DNA of 39,592 nucleotides from a bacterium (GTDB taxonomy: Bacteria > JACRDZ01 > JAQUKH01), in contig JAQUKH010000003.1 of the NCBI GenBank assembly GCA_028719205.1, positions 1 through 39,592 on the forward strand, given 5' to 3'. Positions 8,601 through 15,929 of the stretch are shown here, piece after piece. The notes under the pieces were generated by a model. That model was not told the DNA's origin and did not search any database. It was given only the letters and a program-made list of their open reading frames with translations. The translations under genes and the position numbers were made by a program. Each line of letters begins with the position of its first letter. The first letter of the stretch is position 1.

Positions 8601-8827
8601 ATGATATTCCTGTCGCGGGAGATTTTAATGATGATGATATAGTTACAAGTGTAAATAAAACAGCAACTTCTACAATTTTCGGAGATCCTAAATTTTCGGC
8701 TAATGGAGCAAGTGTTCCTGCAGGCAGCGCTGTAAAACTTTGGTTACTATTTAAAACACCTAAGTCAAGTAATTCCCAAACAGAGCAAAATATCGCTCTT
8801 ACAATTGGGATTATTGATGCAAACTAG
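5618..8827 (+). CDS. Secreted GH5-like glycoside hydrolase with DUF5060-like, CBM-like and Ig-like domains
   Basis: The 1069-residue exported enzyme probably cleaves beta-linked polysaccharide. In order: signal peptide (1-23, cleavage after VFA); DUF5060-like beta-sandwich (about 25-150); TIM-barrel catalytic region (about 155-530) with WELWNEINE, where Asn336-Glu337 is the expected acid/base, and IFAEFGALG, where Glu444 is the expected nucleophile; a CBM4/9-like domain opening LLSNPGFENGFTDW (about 537-690); a beta domain (about 690-800); an Ig-like domain with a calcium-type loop DKNGDGDYADSGE (about 850); and a C-terminal beta domain with GDFNDDDIVTSVNKT. I chose ATG 5618 over ATG 5612 because AAAGG ends six bases upstream of it. 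It has no complete dockerin. It may trim the exopolysaccharide made by the downstream cluster or degrade foreign glycans; the substrate cannot be read from sequence. Assignment to GH5 rather than another clan GH-A family is uncertain. Confidence 0.8.
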   Translation: MFKKTIFLIFLIIFMNNMGVFAAPSIVSLTDNRADYTGSQIPKYEKYEITFTLDSAYSNPYNFDTSTGGVKIDAYFTNPGSGLTDTVAAFWFQDYVRSTSGLNEVLTLTGSPCWKVRYASETTGAFNYSLKLNDSTGDYILSLPALTDTTFTVVDSSNKGFIRLNPRNNRYFAYENGNDFFGIGLDVAWWQIPAGHQTKTYAYDEYFSYMKQNKMNFARVWMVNSIWQYPDWVVTIQQGKNNIGSNYDLADAWRMDKILSSAKDNGIYIQLTLEDVNSFAYNWDANIYNTVNSGPLVYRSEFFTNTAAKNSWKQLLRYLVARYGYNTNILSWELWNEINELQWSLELAENWNTTWADIKTWHSEMAQDIKNMDVNKHMITTSTGSFKTFYDLYSLPEIEYAQIHGYYVKNYTANYSPSDMFKLITYYSKELYKTVPNKPNIFAEFGALGSSWTSAGGDCYDGIAPDDTTGIYLHNALWTGTMQGLATTPLSWAWPEHLTYLDWWQNYKILSNYLESEISSKKLCDTTLAFVNSTYGNLLSNPGFENGFTDWLKNPTTTIKYSIDTTISHSGAKSFKWSSSVNEPITFQQSVSLIPNLSYTVSGWVKKDTIAGPGVQVYVATSSNGITWTNFALSPYLKGTSDWAQFSFNFTAPAATSDNYQARVVFAFTGTSGTIWIDDVQLAPSGVYATPSSDNANLRILAGKNDTSALVWVQNKNHTWYNVVVLDTAINSETGSVNIPSMSNMNYSVEWWDTYSTTGTLFRKQKANASDGTLNIFLPVPLTKDIAAKIKPLTDSTFSVLDWTGEIGYTNDGVNPESGYSNTTVFTFRVKYTDPGNYFPAYMRLLLDKNGDGDYADSGEVINMDEADTNDNNVTDGKIYTKDVTIPFSPGFTNISYKFEAYDGIYLASGTPATAINSPDLILNLSLTISSAEINLNKLNLASFSQPASITVNNTANEGLEAFTLQITGAGADWVPGSVSAGNTYVLKALFTGENDIPVAGDFNDDDIVTSVNKTATSTIFGDPKFSANGASVPAGSAVKLWLLFKTPKSSNSQTEQNIALTIGIIDAN

Positions 8828-8844
8828 GCCTGCCCGCGGCAGGC
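8828..8844 (+). terminator. GC-rich hairpin after the glycosidase gene
   Basis: GCCTGCC and GGCAGGC form a perfect 7-base stem around CGC directly after the stop codon. A run of seven T follows, but only after about 12 intervening bases, so it is not a textbook intrinsic terminator. Its GC-rich sequence stands out from the AT-rich surroundings and resembles the element at 35287, so it may be a dispersed repeat. Confidence 0.5.
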
Positions 8845-8910
8845 AGATATTAGTCATTTTTTTAGGCAAAAGTCTTGGTCTGTAATTAGAATGTTCCCCC
8901 ATAATGCCGC

Positions 8911-8939
8911 TTGCGTAATCCTAAATTTTATGCTATAAT
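8911..8939 (+). promoter_or_regulatory. Strong extended -10 promoter for the polysaccharide cluster
   Basis: TTGCGT (8911-8916) and a perfect TATAAT (8934-8939) are 17 bases apart, and the -10 is preceded by TGC, giving the extended TGnTATAAT form. Transcription would begin near 8946, leaving a leader of about 75 bases before the Wzz/GumC gene. No other promoter this good is seen before 37665, so it probably drives much of the cluster. Confidence 0.72.
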
Positions 8940-8953
8940 AAACCTTTTAAAAT

Positions 8954-8995
8954 CTGTGTAATCTCTTTTAAAGAATCGCTGTAATCAGCTGTAAT
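8954..8995 (+). repeat. CTGTAAT repeats in the leader of the polysaccharide operon
   Basis: GCTGTAAT occurs at 8978-8985 and again at 8988-8995, exactly 10 bases apart, which is one helical turn. A related CTGTGTAAT is at 8954-8962 and TCTGTAAT is upstream of the promoter at 8879-8886. The spacing suggests a tandem protein-binding site, but its position downstream of the predicted start would also allow an RNA role. Confidence 0.4.
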
Positions 8996-9019
8996 TACCG
9001 TTATTTCAGGAGTAAATAA

Positions 9020-10444
9020 ATGGAACATTCGGATAAAATTGCTACAGGAAATTATTTAAATACAATAAAGCGTGTTCTTTTTAAACGCTGGTGGTTGATC
9101 CTTTTAATAACTTTTGTTGTTTCAATTTCTGCTTTTATCACCAGTAAAATTGTTGAGCCGGTTTACGAGGCCAGTACAAGTATTCGTGTGCAGTCTCCCG
9201 TTCAGTTAACGGGCGGAACATCGAATAGGCAGACGTTTGGACAAACTTCTCTGGGCCCGGAGGCTATGTGGTTAAGAAGCCGGTATTTACTTGAATTAGT
9301 TATGAAAAATCTGGGGATCGGGAATATAAACAATAAAGAAGAGTATGTTGCAATTATGGAAAAATTGGTAAGTAATATAAATGTGCAGACTTTTGAGGGC
9401 GCGAATACGCTTGTATTGACCGTGAGGTGGAATGATGCTGAGATGGTTGCTAAAATTACCAACACGCTTGCGGATACCTTTATTGAAAAATATCAATTGT
9501 TTAATAATGCCTTAGCTAAAGATAAAAGAGTTTACATTGAGGAACAACTGAATCTTATTCGTATAAAACTCGATGAAGTACAAAGAAATTTAAGTGATTT
9601 TCAGAAAAAAGAAGGTATTATTTCCCTTGATGAAGAAATAAAGGAAGTTACCAGCCGTATTGCCACGTGGGGAGCCAGGCGCTATCAGATAGAAATGGAT
9701 ATTAAGATCGCCCAGGCAAGATTTAATCAATTAAAAGAACAAATGCCTCAAACTAAAGGAGAAAGCGGCAAGGATTTGCAGGCTCTATTTTTTAAAGATA
9801 ATAGTGCCCTTTCGGCAATGCAGCAAAACATTTCCAATCTTGAAGCGGAAATAAATTCTATGAGTTATAAGTATACAGATGAATTCTCTCCGCTTTTAAT
9901 AAAGAAGAAAAAACTCGAGGAAATTAAATCTAGCTTTCAGGCTGAATTAACCAGGGCTACTTCCGGATATAAGTCTGATAATAATCCGAAAAATAAGGAT
10001 TTTATTTTAGACCTTGTTCAGACAGAAATGGAAATTGAGGCTAAACAAAATGAACAAATTTTTCTGGATGATCTGATAAAAAAAGAGCAGGAGAAGATAA
10101 AAACATTGCCGGAAAAACAGATCCGTTACATTGATATTTTAAGAGAAAATAAAGTTAATGAAGAACAGTACACCAATTTACTGAAAAGGCTGGCAGAGGC
10201 ACGGATCGAAGAGAACGTTGATATGTGGGATGTAAGAGTTTTTGACCGCGCGTATCAGCCTTTTCAGCCGTTAAAGCCCAGGCCGGTAAAAAATACTATT
10301 TTCGGCGCGATCATTGGATTGGTTTTAGGTATAGGATTATCCATGATATTTGAATATTTCGATGATTCATTTCATTCAGTAGATGAGGTGGAATTATTTT
10401 TAGGGTTGCCGGTTCTTGCGGCAATACCGAAGATGAAAAAGTAG
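9020..10444 (+). CDS. Polysaccharide co-polymerase, Wzz/GumC family
   Basis: This inner-membrane protein sets glycan chain length and works with a BY-kinase in exopolysaccharide export. The 474 residues show the family layout: cytoplasmic N-terminus, first membrane segment (about 24-45, WWLILLITFVVSISAF), Wzz domain, a long periplasmic coiled-coil region (about 180-410) rich in Glu/Lys/Gln, the proline-rich PFQPLKPRPVK, and a second membrane segment (about 426-447, TIFGAIIGLVLGIGLSMIF). It ends soon after with LGLPVLAAIPKMKK, where fused family members continue into a kinase domain; here the kinase is the separate next gene, 9 bases on. AGGAG lies just upstream of the ATG. It is first in the long cluster. 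Confidence 0.9.
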   Translation: MEHSDKIATGNYLNTIKRVLFKRWWLILLITFVVSISAFITSKIVEPVYEASTSIRVQSPVQLTGGTSNRQTFGQTSLGPEAMWLRSRYLLELVMKNLGIGNINNKEEYVAIMEKLVSNINVQTFEGANTLVLTVRWNDAEMVAKITNTLADTFIEKYQLFNNALAKDKRVYIEEQLNLIRIKLDEVQRNLSDFQKKEGIISLDEEIKEVTSRIATWGARRYQIEMDIKIAQARFNQLKEQMPQTKGESGKDLQALFFKDNSALSAMQQNISNLEAEINSMSYKYTDEFSPLLIKKKKLEEIKSSFQAELTRATSGYKSDNNPKNKDFILDLVQTEMEIEAKQNEQIFLDDLIKKEQEKIKTLPEKQIRYIDILRENKVNEEQYTNLLKRLAEARIEENVDMWDVRVFDRAYQPFQPLKPRPVKNTIFGAIIGLVLGIGLSMIFEYFDDSFHSVDEVELFLGLPVLAAIPKMKK

Positions 10445-10453
10445 GGAGTACTA

Positions 10454-11302
10454 ATGAAAAACGATTCAAGTAAAAAAGATCTGATCGGGCAAATCCTGAT
10501 CAACGCGGGTTTTATTACACATGAACAACTGATGTATGCGTTAAAAGAAAGGGAAAAGTCCGGCGGCCGTTTAGGTGAAACTTTAGTCCGTTTAGGTTAT
10601 ATATCAGCACAAACTATTGCCACTGTGCTTAAAAAGCAGCTTGCTTCTTCGCTTTTGGTTAATCATAAGATGCTGGAATCACCTGAATTCAGTGAATTCT
10701 ATCGGCTGCAGACCAGCATAAAAATGGCTCTTTTTTCTGATGACCCTATCAGATCAATAATGGTTACAAGCGCGGTTCCGGCGGAAGGAAAGAGTTTTAG
10801 TGTAAGTTATCTGGCGATGATCATGACTTCATTAATGAATAAAAGAACTCTCTTAATTGATGCCGATTTGCGGCGGCCTTCCATTCATTTGAAATTTGGA
10901 TTATCATTAATTCATGGATTGACGGACGTATTAGTGGATAATAAAAAAATAGATGAATGTTTACATGATACCGAGCAGGAGAATCTTAAAGTTTTAACCT
11001 CAGGTTCCCGCTGTACAAATACAACAGCTTTGTTGGGTTCCCAGAAAATGAAAAATCTGGTCGGCGAACTTAAAGAAAGATTTGATCTGCTGATTTTTGA
11101 TTCTTCTCCGCTTTATCCTTTAGCTGACTCGGTTCTATTGAGTTCTTATGTGGATGGAACAATTTTAGTTATAAAAGCCGGCGCCACCCGGAGAGGGATA
11201 GTGCAAAGGGCGGTAAATACATTGAAAGATACTAAAGGCAAAATTTTGGGAACTATTTTAAATCAAGTGGAATATGATGTTCCTAAATATGATTATTATT
11301 GA
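10454..11302 (+). CDS. BY-kinase (CpsD/CapB-like) with N-terminal MshEN-like domain
   Basis: The 282-residue cytoplasmic ATPase would phosphorylate itself on tyrosine and control the Wzz partner encoded just upstream. Residues 10-62 form two tandem copies of a 24-residue motif. The second, from Arg39-Leu40-Gly41 through Gly48 to Gln62 (RLGETLVRLGYIS then a helix ending KKQ), fits the MshEN consensus closely. The first (10-33) keeps the Gly and hydrophobic positions but has Leu-Ile in place of Arg-Leu and Arg33 in place of Gln. The kinase part has Walker A AEGKS (110-114), Walker A' LLIDADLRRP (133-142), Walker B LLIFDSSPL, and a C-terminal tyrosine-rich tail YDVPKYDYY (274-282). MshEN domains in secretion ATPases bind cyclic-di-GMP; a role here is inferred. 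Confidence 0.85.
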   Translation: MKNDSSKKDLIGQILINAGFITHEQLMYALKEREKSGGRLGETLVRLGYISAQTIATVLKKQLASSLLVNHKMLESPEFSEFYRLQTSIKMALFSDDPIRSIMVTSAVPAEGKSFSVSYLAMIMTSLMNKRTLLIDADLRRPSIHLKFGLSLIHGLTDVLVDNKKIDECLHDTEQENLKVLTSGSRCTNTTALLGSQKMKNLVGELKERFDLLIFDSSPLYPLADSVLLSSYVDGTILVIKAGATRRGIVQRAVNTLKDTKGKILGTILNQVEYDVPKYDYY

Positions 11303-11341
11303 AATTAAAGCTATTAAACTTATCAAAAGGAGGCATTTGTA

Positions 11342-12337
11342 ATGAAAAAAATATTGGTTACGGGTGGAGCCGGTTTTATCGGCTCACATGTAGTTGACGA
11401 ACTTATAAAATCAGGCAAACAAGTAATTGTTTTAGACGACCTTAGCGGCGGTTTTAAAGAAAATGTAAACAAAAAAGCCAAATTTATTAAAGGAAGCATA
11501 ACGGATTATACACTTGTAAAGTCAATTTTTAAAAATAATCAAATAGAATATGTTTTCCATTTGGCTGCTTATGCCGCCGAAGGGTTGAGCCATTTTATAA
11601 AGAGATTTAATTATGAGAATAATCTTATTGGCAGTGTGAATTTGATCAATTGCGCTGTCAATTATAACGTAAAATGTTTCGTTTTTACTTCTTCCATTGC
11701 AGTTTACGGAAAAAATCAGCTTCCAATGAGAGAAGATATGATCCCTGTTCCGGAAGATTCGTACGGTATCGCGAAACTTGCCGTGGAACAGGAATTAGAA
11801 GCCAGCCATAAAATGTTCGGGCTGGATTACATTATTTTCAGGCCCCACAATGTTTATGGAGAAAAGCAGAACATCGGCGATAAATACAGAAATGTAATCG
11901 GCATTTTTATGAATCAGATCATGCATAAAAAGCCTATGAGTATTTTTGGCGATGGCACGCAATCAAGAGCTTTCAGTTATGTAGGAGATGTAGCCCCTAT
12001 AATGGTGGATTCGATAGCCAATAAAAACGCGTACAATAAAATATTTAATATTGGCGCTGATAAGCCCTATTCTGTTAAGGAGTTGGCGGAAAGAGTCGCT
12101 CTTGTAATGGGTACAACTCCTAAAATTAAATATTTAGAAGGAAGAAACGAAGTTTTACACGCCTACTCAGACCATTCAAAACTCCAAAAAGTATTTAAGT
12201 ATAAAGCAAGATTTGATTTAAATGAAGGCTTAAAAAGAATGGCTCAATGGGCTAAGAAAACCGGCAGCAAAGAAAGCAAGAAATTCAGTAATATTGAAAT
12301 AATAAAGAATTTGCCAAAAAGTTGGCGTGGAAAATGA
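11342..12337 (+). CDS. NAD-dependent nucleotide-sugar epimerase/dehydratase (GalE/WcaG-like)
   Basis: An extended short-chain dehydrogenase of 331 residues, probably converting a UDP- or other nucleotide-sugar for the glycan (for example C4 epimerisation). It has the Rossmann motif GGAGFIG (8-14), the VLDDLSGG loop after strand 2, the catalytic SYGIAK with Tyr141 and Lys145, and SSIAVYG holding the catalytic Ser/Thr. SRAFSYVGDVA near residue 210 is typical of UDP-glucose 4-epimerase relatives. A strong AAAAGGAGG site precedes the ATG. The C-terminal tail (about 300-331) is lysine-rich and slightly longer than usual. Exact substrate cannot be read from sequence. Confidence 0.85.
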   Translation: MKKILVTGGAGFIGSHVVDELIKSGKQVIVLDDLSGGFKENVNKKAKFIKGSITDYTLVKSIFKNNQIEYVFHLAAYAAEGLSHFIKRFNYENNLIGSVNLINCAVNYNVKCFVFTSSIAVYGKNQLPMREDMIPVPEDSYGIAKLAVEQELEASHKMFGLDYIIFRPHNVYGEKQNIGDKYRNVIGIFMNQIMHKKPMSIFGDGTQSRAFSYVGDVAPIMVDSIANKNAYNKIFNIGADKPYSVKELAERVALVMGTTPKIKYLEGRNEVLHAYSDHSKLQKVFKYKARFDLNEGLKRMAQWAKKTGSKESKKFSNIEIIKNLPKSWRGK

Positions 12338-12348
12338 TAAATTAGAAA

Positions 12349-13578
12349 ATGAAAATACTTTATCTGACATCCTGGCTTCCTTTTCCTCTTAGTACCGGTG
12401 CCAAAGTTCGGAATTATTATTTGCTTAAATATTTATCTGAAAAACATCAAATTGATCTTCTAACTTTTATTTTCAATAGAGAAGAAGAAAAAAATGTTTC
12501 AGCATTAGGCGGTATTTGCAAAAGAGTAAAAGCAGTGCTGGCTGTGGATAAAAAATTTAGCATTAATGAACACGTTTTAGCGCATTTTTCTGAAAAGCCA
12601 AAATCAATTCAATTTTCACGAAACGAGGAAATGGCAAAGCTTGTTTATGATTGGACAATAGAAAAAAGATATGATTTAATAATTATTGATCATATAATGA
12701 TGACAGATTATGTTTTAGGTTTAAAAGGTATTCCAAGAGTCATTGACCATCATAATATTGATGCCGTTATTTTAGAAAGAGACTATCAATTACAAAAATC
12801 ATCTCTAAAAAAAATAAGGCGATGGCTGACATGGCGAAAAGGTTTAAAATACGAGACAGGGGTAAGCGTTAAAATAGAGGCTCATACTTTTGTTTCTTCG
12901 GTGGATAAAGAGATTATGATGGGTTTAATTCCCAAAATAAAGCTTTTGGAAGTTGTCCCGAATGGAGTGGATCTGGATAATTATTTATACCGTGAATATA
13001 GTAAAAATGAAAGAAGTTCTCCTGTTATTATTTATAGCAGCCTTTTAAAATATCAGGCAAATCTTAACGGTTTAAAATATTTTCATGAAAGGATATTTCC
13101 CATTATAAAAGCTTCGCGCCCTGATATTAAACTTATAGTAACAGGAGATTATATCAATTTGCCTGTTAGAGATTTGCAAGATGATAAAAATATTGAATTC
13201 GTTGGATATGTAGATGATGTAAAAAAAGAAATATCAAAAGCAGGTGTTACCATTGTTCCTTTACAGGTCGGAAGCGGTACCCGTTTTAAAATATTAGAAT
13301 CAATGGCGATCGGTATACCTGTAGTTTCTACATCAATAGGCGCCGAAGGCATTGACGGCTTAAGGACAATAAATAGTTCGATGGTTCACGATTGTAACAT
13401 TTGGATTGCTGATGATCCTGAAGATTTTGCCAAAGGCGTTTTAGCTTTATTGTCTGATAGAGATTTAGCTGGAATATTATCAAAGAACGGAAGGAAATTA
13501 ATTGAAGAAAAATATGGTTGGGATAATATAGGAAAAAAAATGGATGAATTTATTGAAAAAGTTGTTAAGGGAGTATAA
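12349..13578 (+). CDS. GT4 family glycosyltransferase (Stp1-like)
   Basis: A 409-residue GT-B glycosyltransferase that would add a sugar to the growing lipid-linked glycan at the inner face of the membrane. It starts MKILYLTSWLPFPLSTGAKV, the acceptor-side Gly loop of this family; it has DHHNIDAVILERDY, PNGVDLDNY in the hinge, and the donor-binding RFKILESMAIGIPVVSTSIG with Glu317. The fold and the GAEGIDGL segment place it with the TIGR03087/Stp1-like group. The C-terminal 100 residues closely resemble the enzyme at 29844-31106 (see NIWIADDPEDFAKG against NIWIADSPEDFASA). No good ribosome-binding site precedes the ATG. Confidence 0.88.
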   Translation: MKILYLTSWLPFPLSTGAKVRNYYLLKYLSEKHQIDLLTFIFNREEEKNVSALGGICKRVKAVLAVDKKFSINEHVLAHFSEKPKSIQFSRNEEMAKLVYDWTIEKRYDLIIIDHIMMTDYVLGLKGIPRVIDHHNIDAVILERDYQLQKSSLKKIRRWLTWRKGLKYETGVSVKIEAHTFVSSVDKEIMMGLIPKIKLLEVVPNGVDLDNYLYREYSKNERSSPVIIYSSLLKYQANLNGLKYFHERIFPIIKASRPDIKLIVTGDYINLPVRDLQDDKNIEFVGYVDDVKKEISKAGVTIVPLQVGSGTRFKILESMAIGIPVVSTSIGAEGIDGLRTINSSMVHDCNIWIADDPEDFAKGVLALLSDRDLAGILSKNGRKLIEEKYGWDNIGKKMDEFIEKVVKGV

Positions 13579-13581
13579 ATT

Positions 13582-14985
13582 TTGGATTTTATATTAGGAG
13601 ATAAAAATAAGACACTTAAAATTTTATTTTTATCAATCGTTTTGGCAGTAATAATAGGTTTCCTAATTGGTATATTATCCCCGCTTTATGGTATATTTGT
13701 AATAGCTTTTTTAGCTTTTTTAACACTTACACTTTCTAATCTTCGTTTTGGGATAATATTTTGGATAGTTACAGGCGGAGTTTTTGCTGTTCCTATTTAT
13801 TCTGTTCGTAATGCGGCAATATACCCAAGTATAACTATTTTATCATTACTATTATTTATTTGGATCATTTTATCTTTAGAAAAAGGAACATTTGGGATTA
13901 ATAGATCCAGCTTATTCTGGCCTTTGACTTTTCTTCTTATTATTACTATTCTTTCCAGTTTAAAAGGTGTTATTCTCTATGACCCTGATGTACACGGTGA
14001 ACACAGGTTTATTTTAGTTCAGATTCTCGCTTCAATTTTAATTATTTTTTCCATTTTGACAGCTTTTATGATAGAAAGATTTTTTATAACAAAAGAACAA
14101 ATTTATTTAGTCTATTGTGCTGTTATAGCTATCGGAATCGAATTAACCATTAGCGCTTATTTTAATCTTGAGAAATTTGGGATTTCTCAAGGAGGATGGT
14201 TCCCAATGGTACAGGCGCATGCCCTTTCATTAGCTTTTGCCAGCTTAATATTTATACCTGAATTATCCTTACTAAAAAAAATTGGATTTGTTATCTTAAT
14301 CATTTTTTCCTGTGAATTTGTCTTTTGGCAATTTTTTCGCGCGGGAGCAGGACAATGGATCGCGGGATGGATCGCCATGGGTATTCCTTTAATTTATATA
14401 CTTTTCCAAAAGTCAAAAAAATGGGGTATTTATCTTTTAGTTTTGTTTTTAGTTTTATTTTTTATACTGGCTGCTTCAAAGATCGAAGATGTGTTTTCCC
14501 TGGCAGAGTCAGAAAGGGATTATGACCGTTTTATAATGTGGGGATTTGCTTATAAACTATGGCTTAAAAACCCATTTTTCGGAATAGGCCCGGGAAATTA
14601 TATGGATTATGCCTTAACTTATTCGACTGAAGGATTTAAATATACTGCTGCCCATAGCCAATACTTTCAAATATTATCTGAAGTGGGAGGTTTAGGATTT
14701 ATTTGCTTTTGCTGGGTAATTGTAAAGATATCTTTATTAGGAAGATATCTTATACATTCAGTTAAAGATAACTTTATAAAAGTATTTACTGTTGGAATAA
14801 TGGGAAGTATCTATGGCCAATTATGCGCAGGTGTTTTTGCCGATTATATTCTTCCATCCTATCATAATGGCGGGCTTAAAAATTTTTGTTCTACTGTTTA
14901 TTTTTGGGTTTTAGTGGGAAGTTTACTGGCTATTGAAAAAATTGTTAAAAAAGAGGAAAAGCTGGCTCAAGGGTGCAGGACATAA
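13582..14985 (+). CDS. O-antigen ligase/polymerase family membrane protein (Wzy/WaaL-like)
   Basis: A 467-residue polytopic protein with about ten to twelve hydrophobic segments. It has the Wzy_C-type large periplasmic loop: RDYDRFIMWGFAYKLW then NPFFGIGPGNYMDYA then AHSQYFQILSEVGGLGF, matching the conserved Pro-x-x-Gly-x-Gly and His-x-x-x-x-x-x-x-x-Glu-x-Gly pattern (about residues 308-375). Such proteins polymerise repeat units or ligate glycan to lipid A or protein at the periplasmic face. The start is TTG at 13582, four bases after the previous stop, with AAGGGAG upstream. Ligase and polymerase cannot be separated by sequence alone. Confidence 0.85.
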   Translation: MDFILGDKNKTLKILFLSIVLAVIIGFLIGILSPLYGIFVIAFLAFLTLTLSNLRFGIIFWIVTGGVFAVPIYSVRNAAIYPSITILSLLLFIWIILSLEKGTFGINRSSLFWPLTFLLIITILSSLKGVILYDPDVHGEHRFILVQILASILIIFSILTAFMIERFFITKEQIYLVYCAVIAIGIELTISAYFNLEKFGISQGGWFPMVQAHALSLAFASLIFIPELSLLKKIGFVILIIFSCEFVFWQFFRAGAGQWIAGWIAMGIPLIYILFQKSKKWGIYLLVLFLVLFFILAASKIEDVFSLAESERDYDRFIMWGFAYKLWLKNPFFGIGPGNYMDYALTYSTEGFKYTAAHSQYFQILSEVGGLGFICFCWVIVKISLLGRYLIHSVKDNFIKVFTVGIMGSIYGQLCAGVFADYILPSYHNGGLKNFCSTVYFWVLVGSLLAIEKIVKKEEKLAQGCRT

Positions 14986-15010
14986 AACCTGTTACAAAGG
15001 AGATTTTATT

Positions 15011-15922
15011 TTGGATTTATCTGTTGTTATTGTTAATACTAACACAAGAGACATGTTAAGGGATTGCTTAAAGTCTATTTTCCAGGAAACTAAAGGGATA
15101 GAATATGAGGTGATTGTTTCTGATAATAATTCTACGGATGGCAGTAAGGAAATGATGGAGAGGGAATTTCCTGAAGTTATAATAATTAAAAGCAGCGGGA
15201 ATATGGGTTTTTCCGGCGCGAATAATCTTGGATTCGGTATATCAAAGGGAAGATACATTTTAGCTCTTAATCCGGATACTATTGTTTTAAAAACAGCCTT
15301 ATCGGATATGGTAGGTTTTATGGATAATCATACTGAAGCGGGAGCCTGCGGATGTAAATTACTAAATGCCGATAAAACACTTCAGCCGTCATGGGAAAAT
15401 TTCCCGACTATTTTTTCGGAAATATTTTACGCGACTCCGTTTAATAAAATATTTACTCACAGCAGGAGAATGAACAGGGGAGATTTTTATGAAGTTGATT
15501 GGGTAATGGGAGCTTGTTTAATGGTAAGAAGAGAAGTTTTGGAAAAAACAGGCGGTTTTGATGAGATTTATAACCCAATTTATTCGGAAGAAACTGATTG
15601 GTGTTACCGTATTAAGAAGCTGGGCTGGAAAATATATTATTATCCGGAACCGGAAATAATCCATCTCTGGGGGCAGACAACCAAGAAAAAGGCTGTGTGG
15701 TTTTCTCTCCAGTTACAGCGGAATAAATATTTATTTTTCAAAAAAAATTATGGAATTATATATGCCAATGTTTATCGCGGCTGCAGGTTAATTATATATT
15801 CCTTACTTATAATCTATTATTCAGTTGCAAGTATTTTTGATAACGATAAATTAAATTCGTTAAAACAAAAATGGAAATTATTTATTTTATTTTTACATCC
15901 AAAGTTGAAAATGCCAAATTAA
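15011..15922 (+). CDS. GT2 family glycosyltransferase (rhamnosyltransferase-like)
   Basis: A 303-residue GT-A enzyme, cytoplasmic or membrane-associated. The N-terminus LDLSVVIVNTNTRDMLRDCL is the usual GT2 opening; VSDNNSTDGS, GFSGANNLGF and LNPDTIV (the modified DxD) follow, then VDWVMGACLMVRREV and YSEETDWCYR, as in WcaA/RfbN-type rhamnosyltransferases. I set the start at TTG 15011 because AAAGGAG lies eight bases upstream and the fold begins there. An ATG at 14933 in the same frame would overlap the previous gene by 53 bases and add a basic tail. The C-terminal hydrophobic stretch (about 255-270) may associate with the membrane. Donor sugar is not known. Confidence 0.88.
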   Translation: MDLSVVIVNTNTRDMLRDCLKSIFQETKGIEYEVIVSDNNSTDGSKEMMEREFPEVIIIKSSGNMGFSGANNLGFGISKGRYILALNPDTIVLKTALSDMVGFMDNHTEAGACGCKLLNADKTLQPSWENFPTIFSEIFYATPFNKIFTHSRRMNRGDFYEVDWVMGACLMVRREVLEKTGGFDEIYNPIYSEETDWCYRIKKLGWKIYYYPEPEIIHLWGQTTKKKAVWFSLQLQRNKYLFFKKNYGIIYANVYRGCRLIIYSLLIIYYSVASIFDNDKLNSLKQKWKLFILFLHPKLKMPN

Positions 15923-15929
15923 GGGTGAA

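Noticed and set aside
8620-8660. Dockerin in the C-terminal domain of the glycosidase
   Set aside because: A single GDFNDDDIV loop is present without the second repeat or following helix, so it is not a dockerin.
14933-15010. Longer start for the GT2 gene at ATG 14933
   Set aside because: It overlaps the ligase gene by 53 bases and adds a basic tail before the fold; TTG 15011 has a proper ribosome-binding site.
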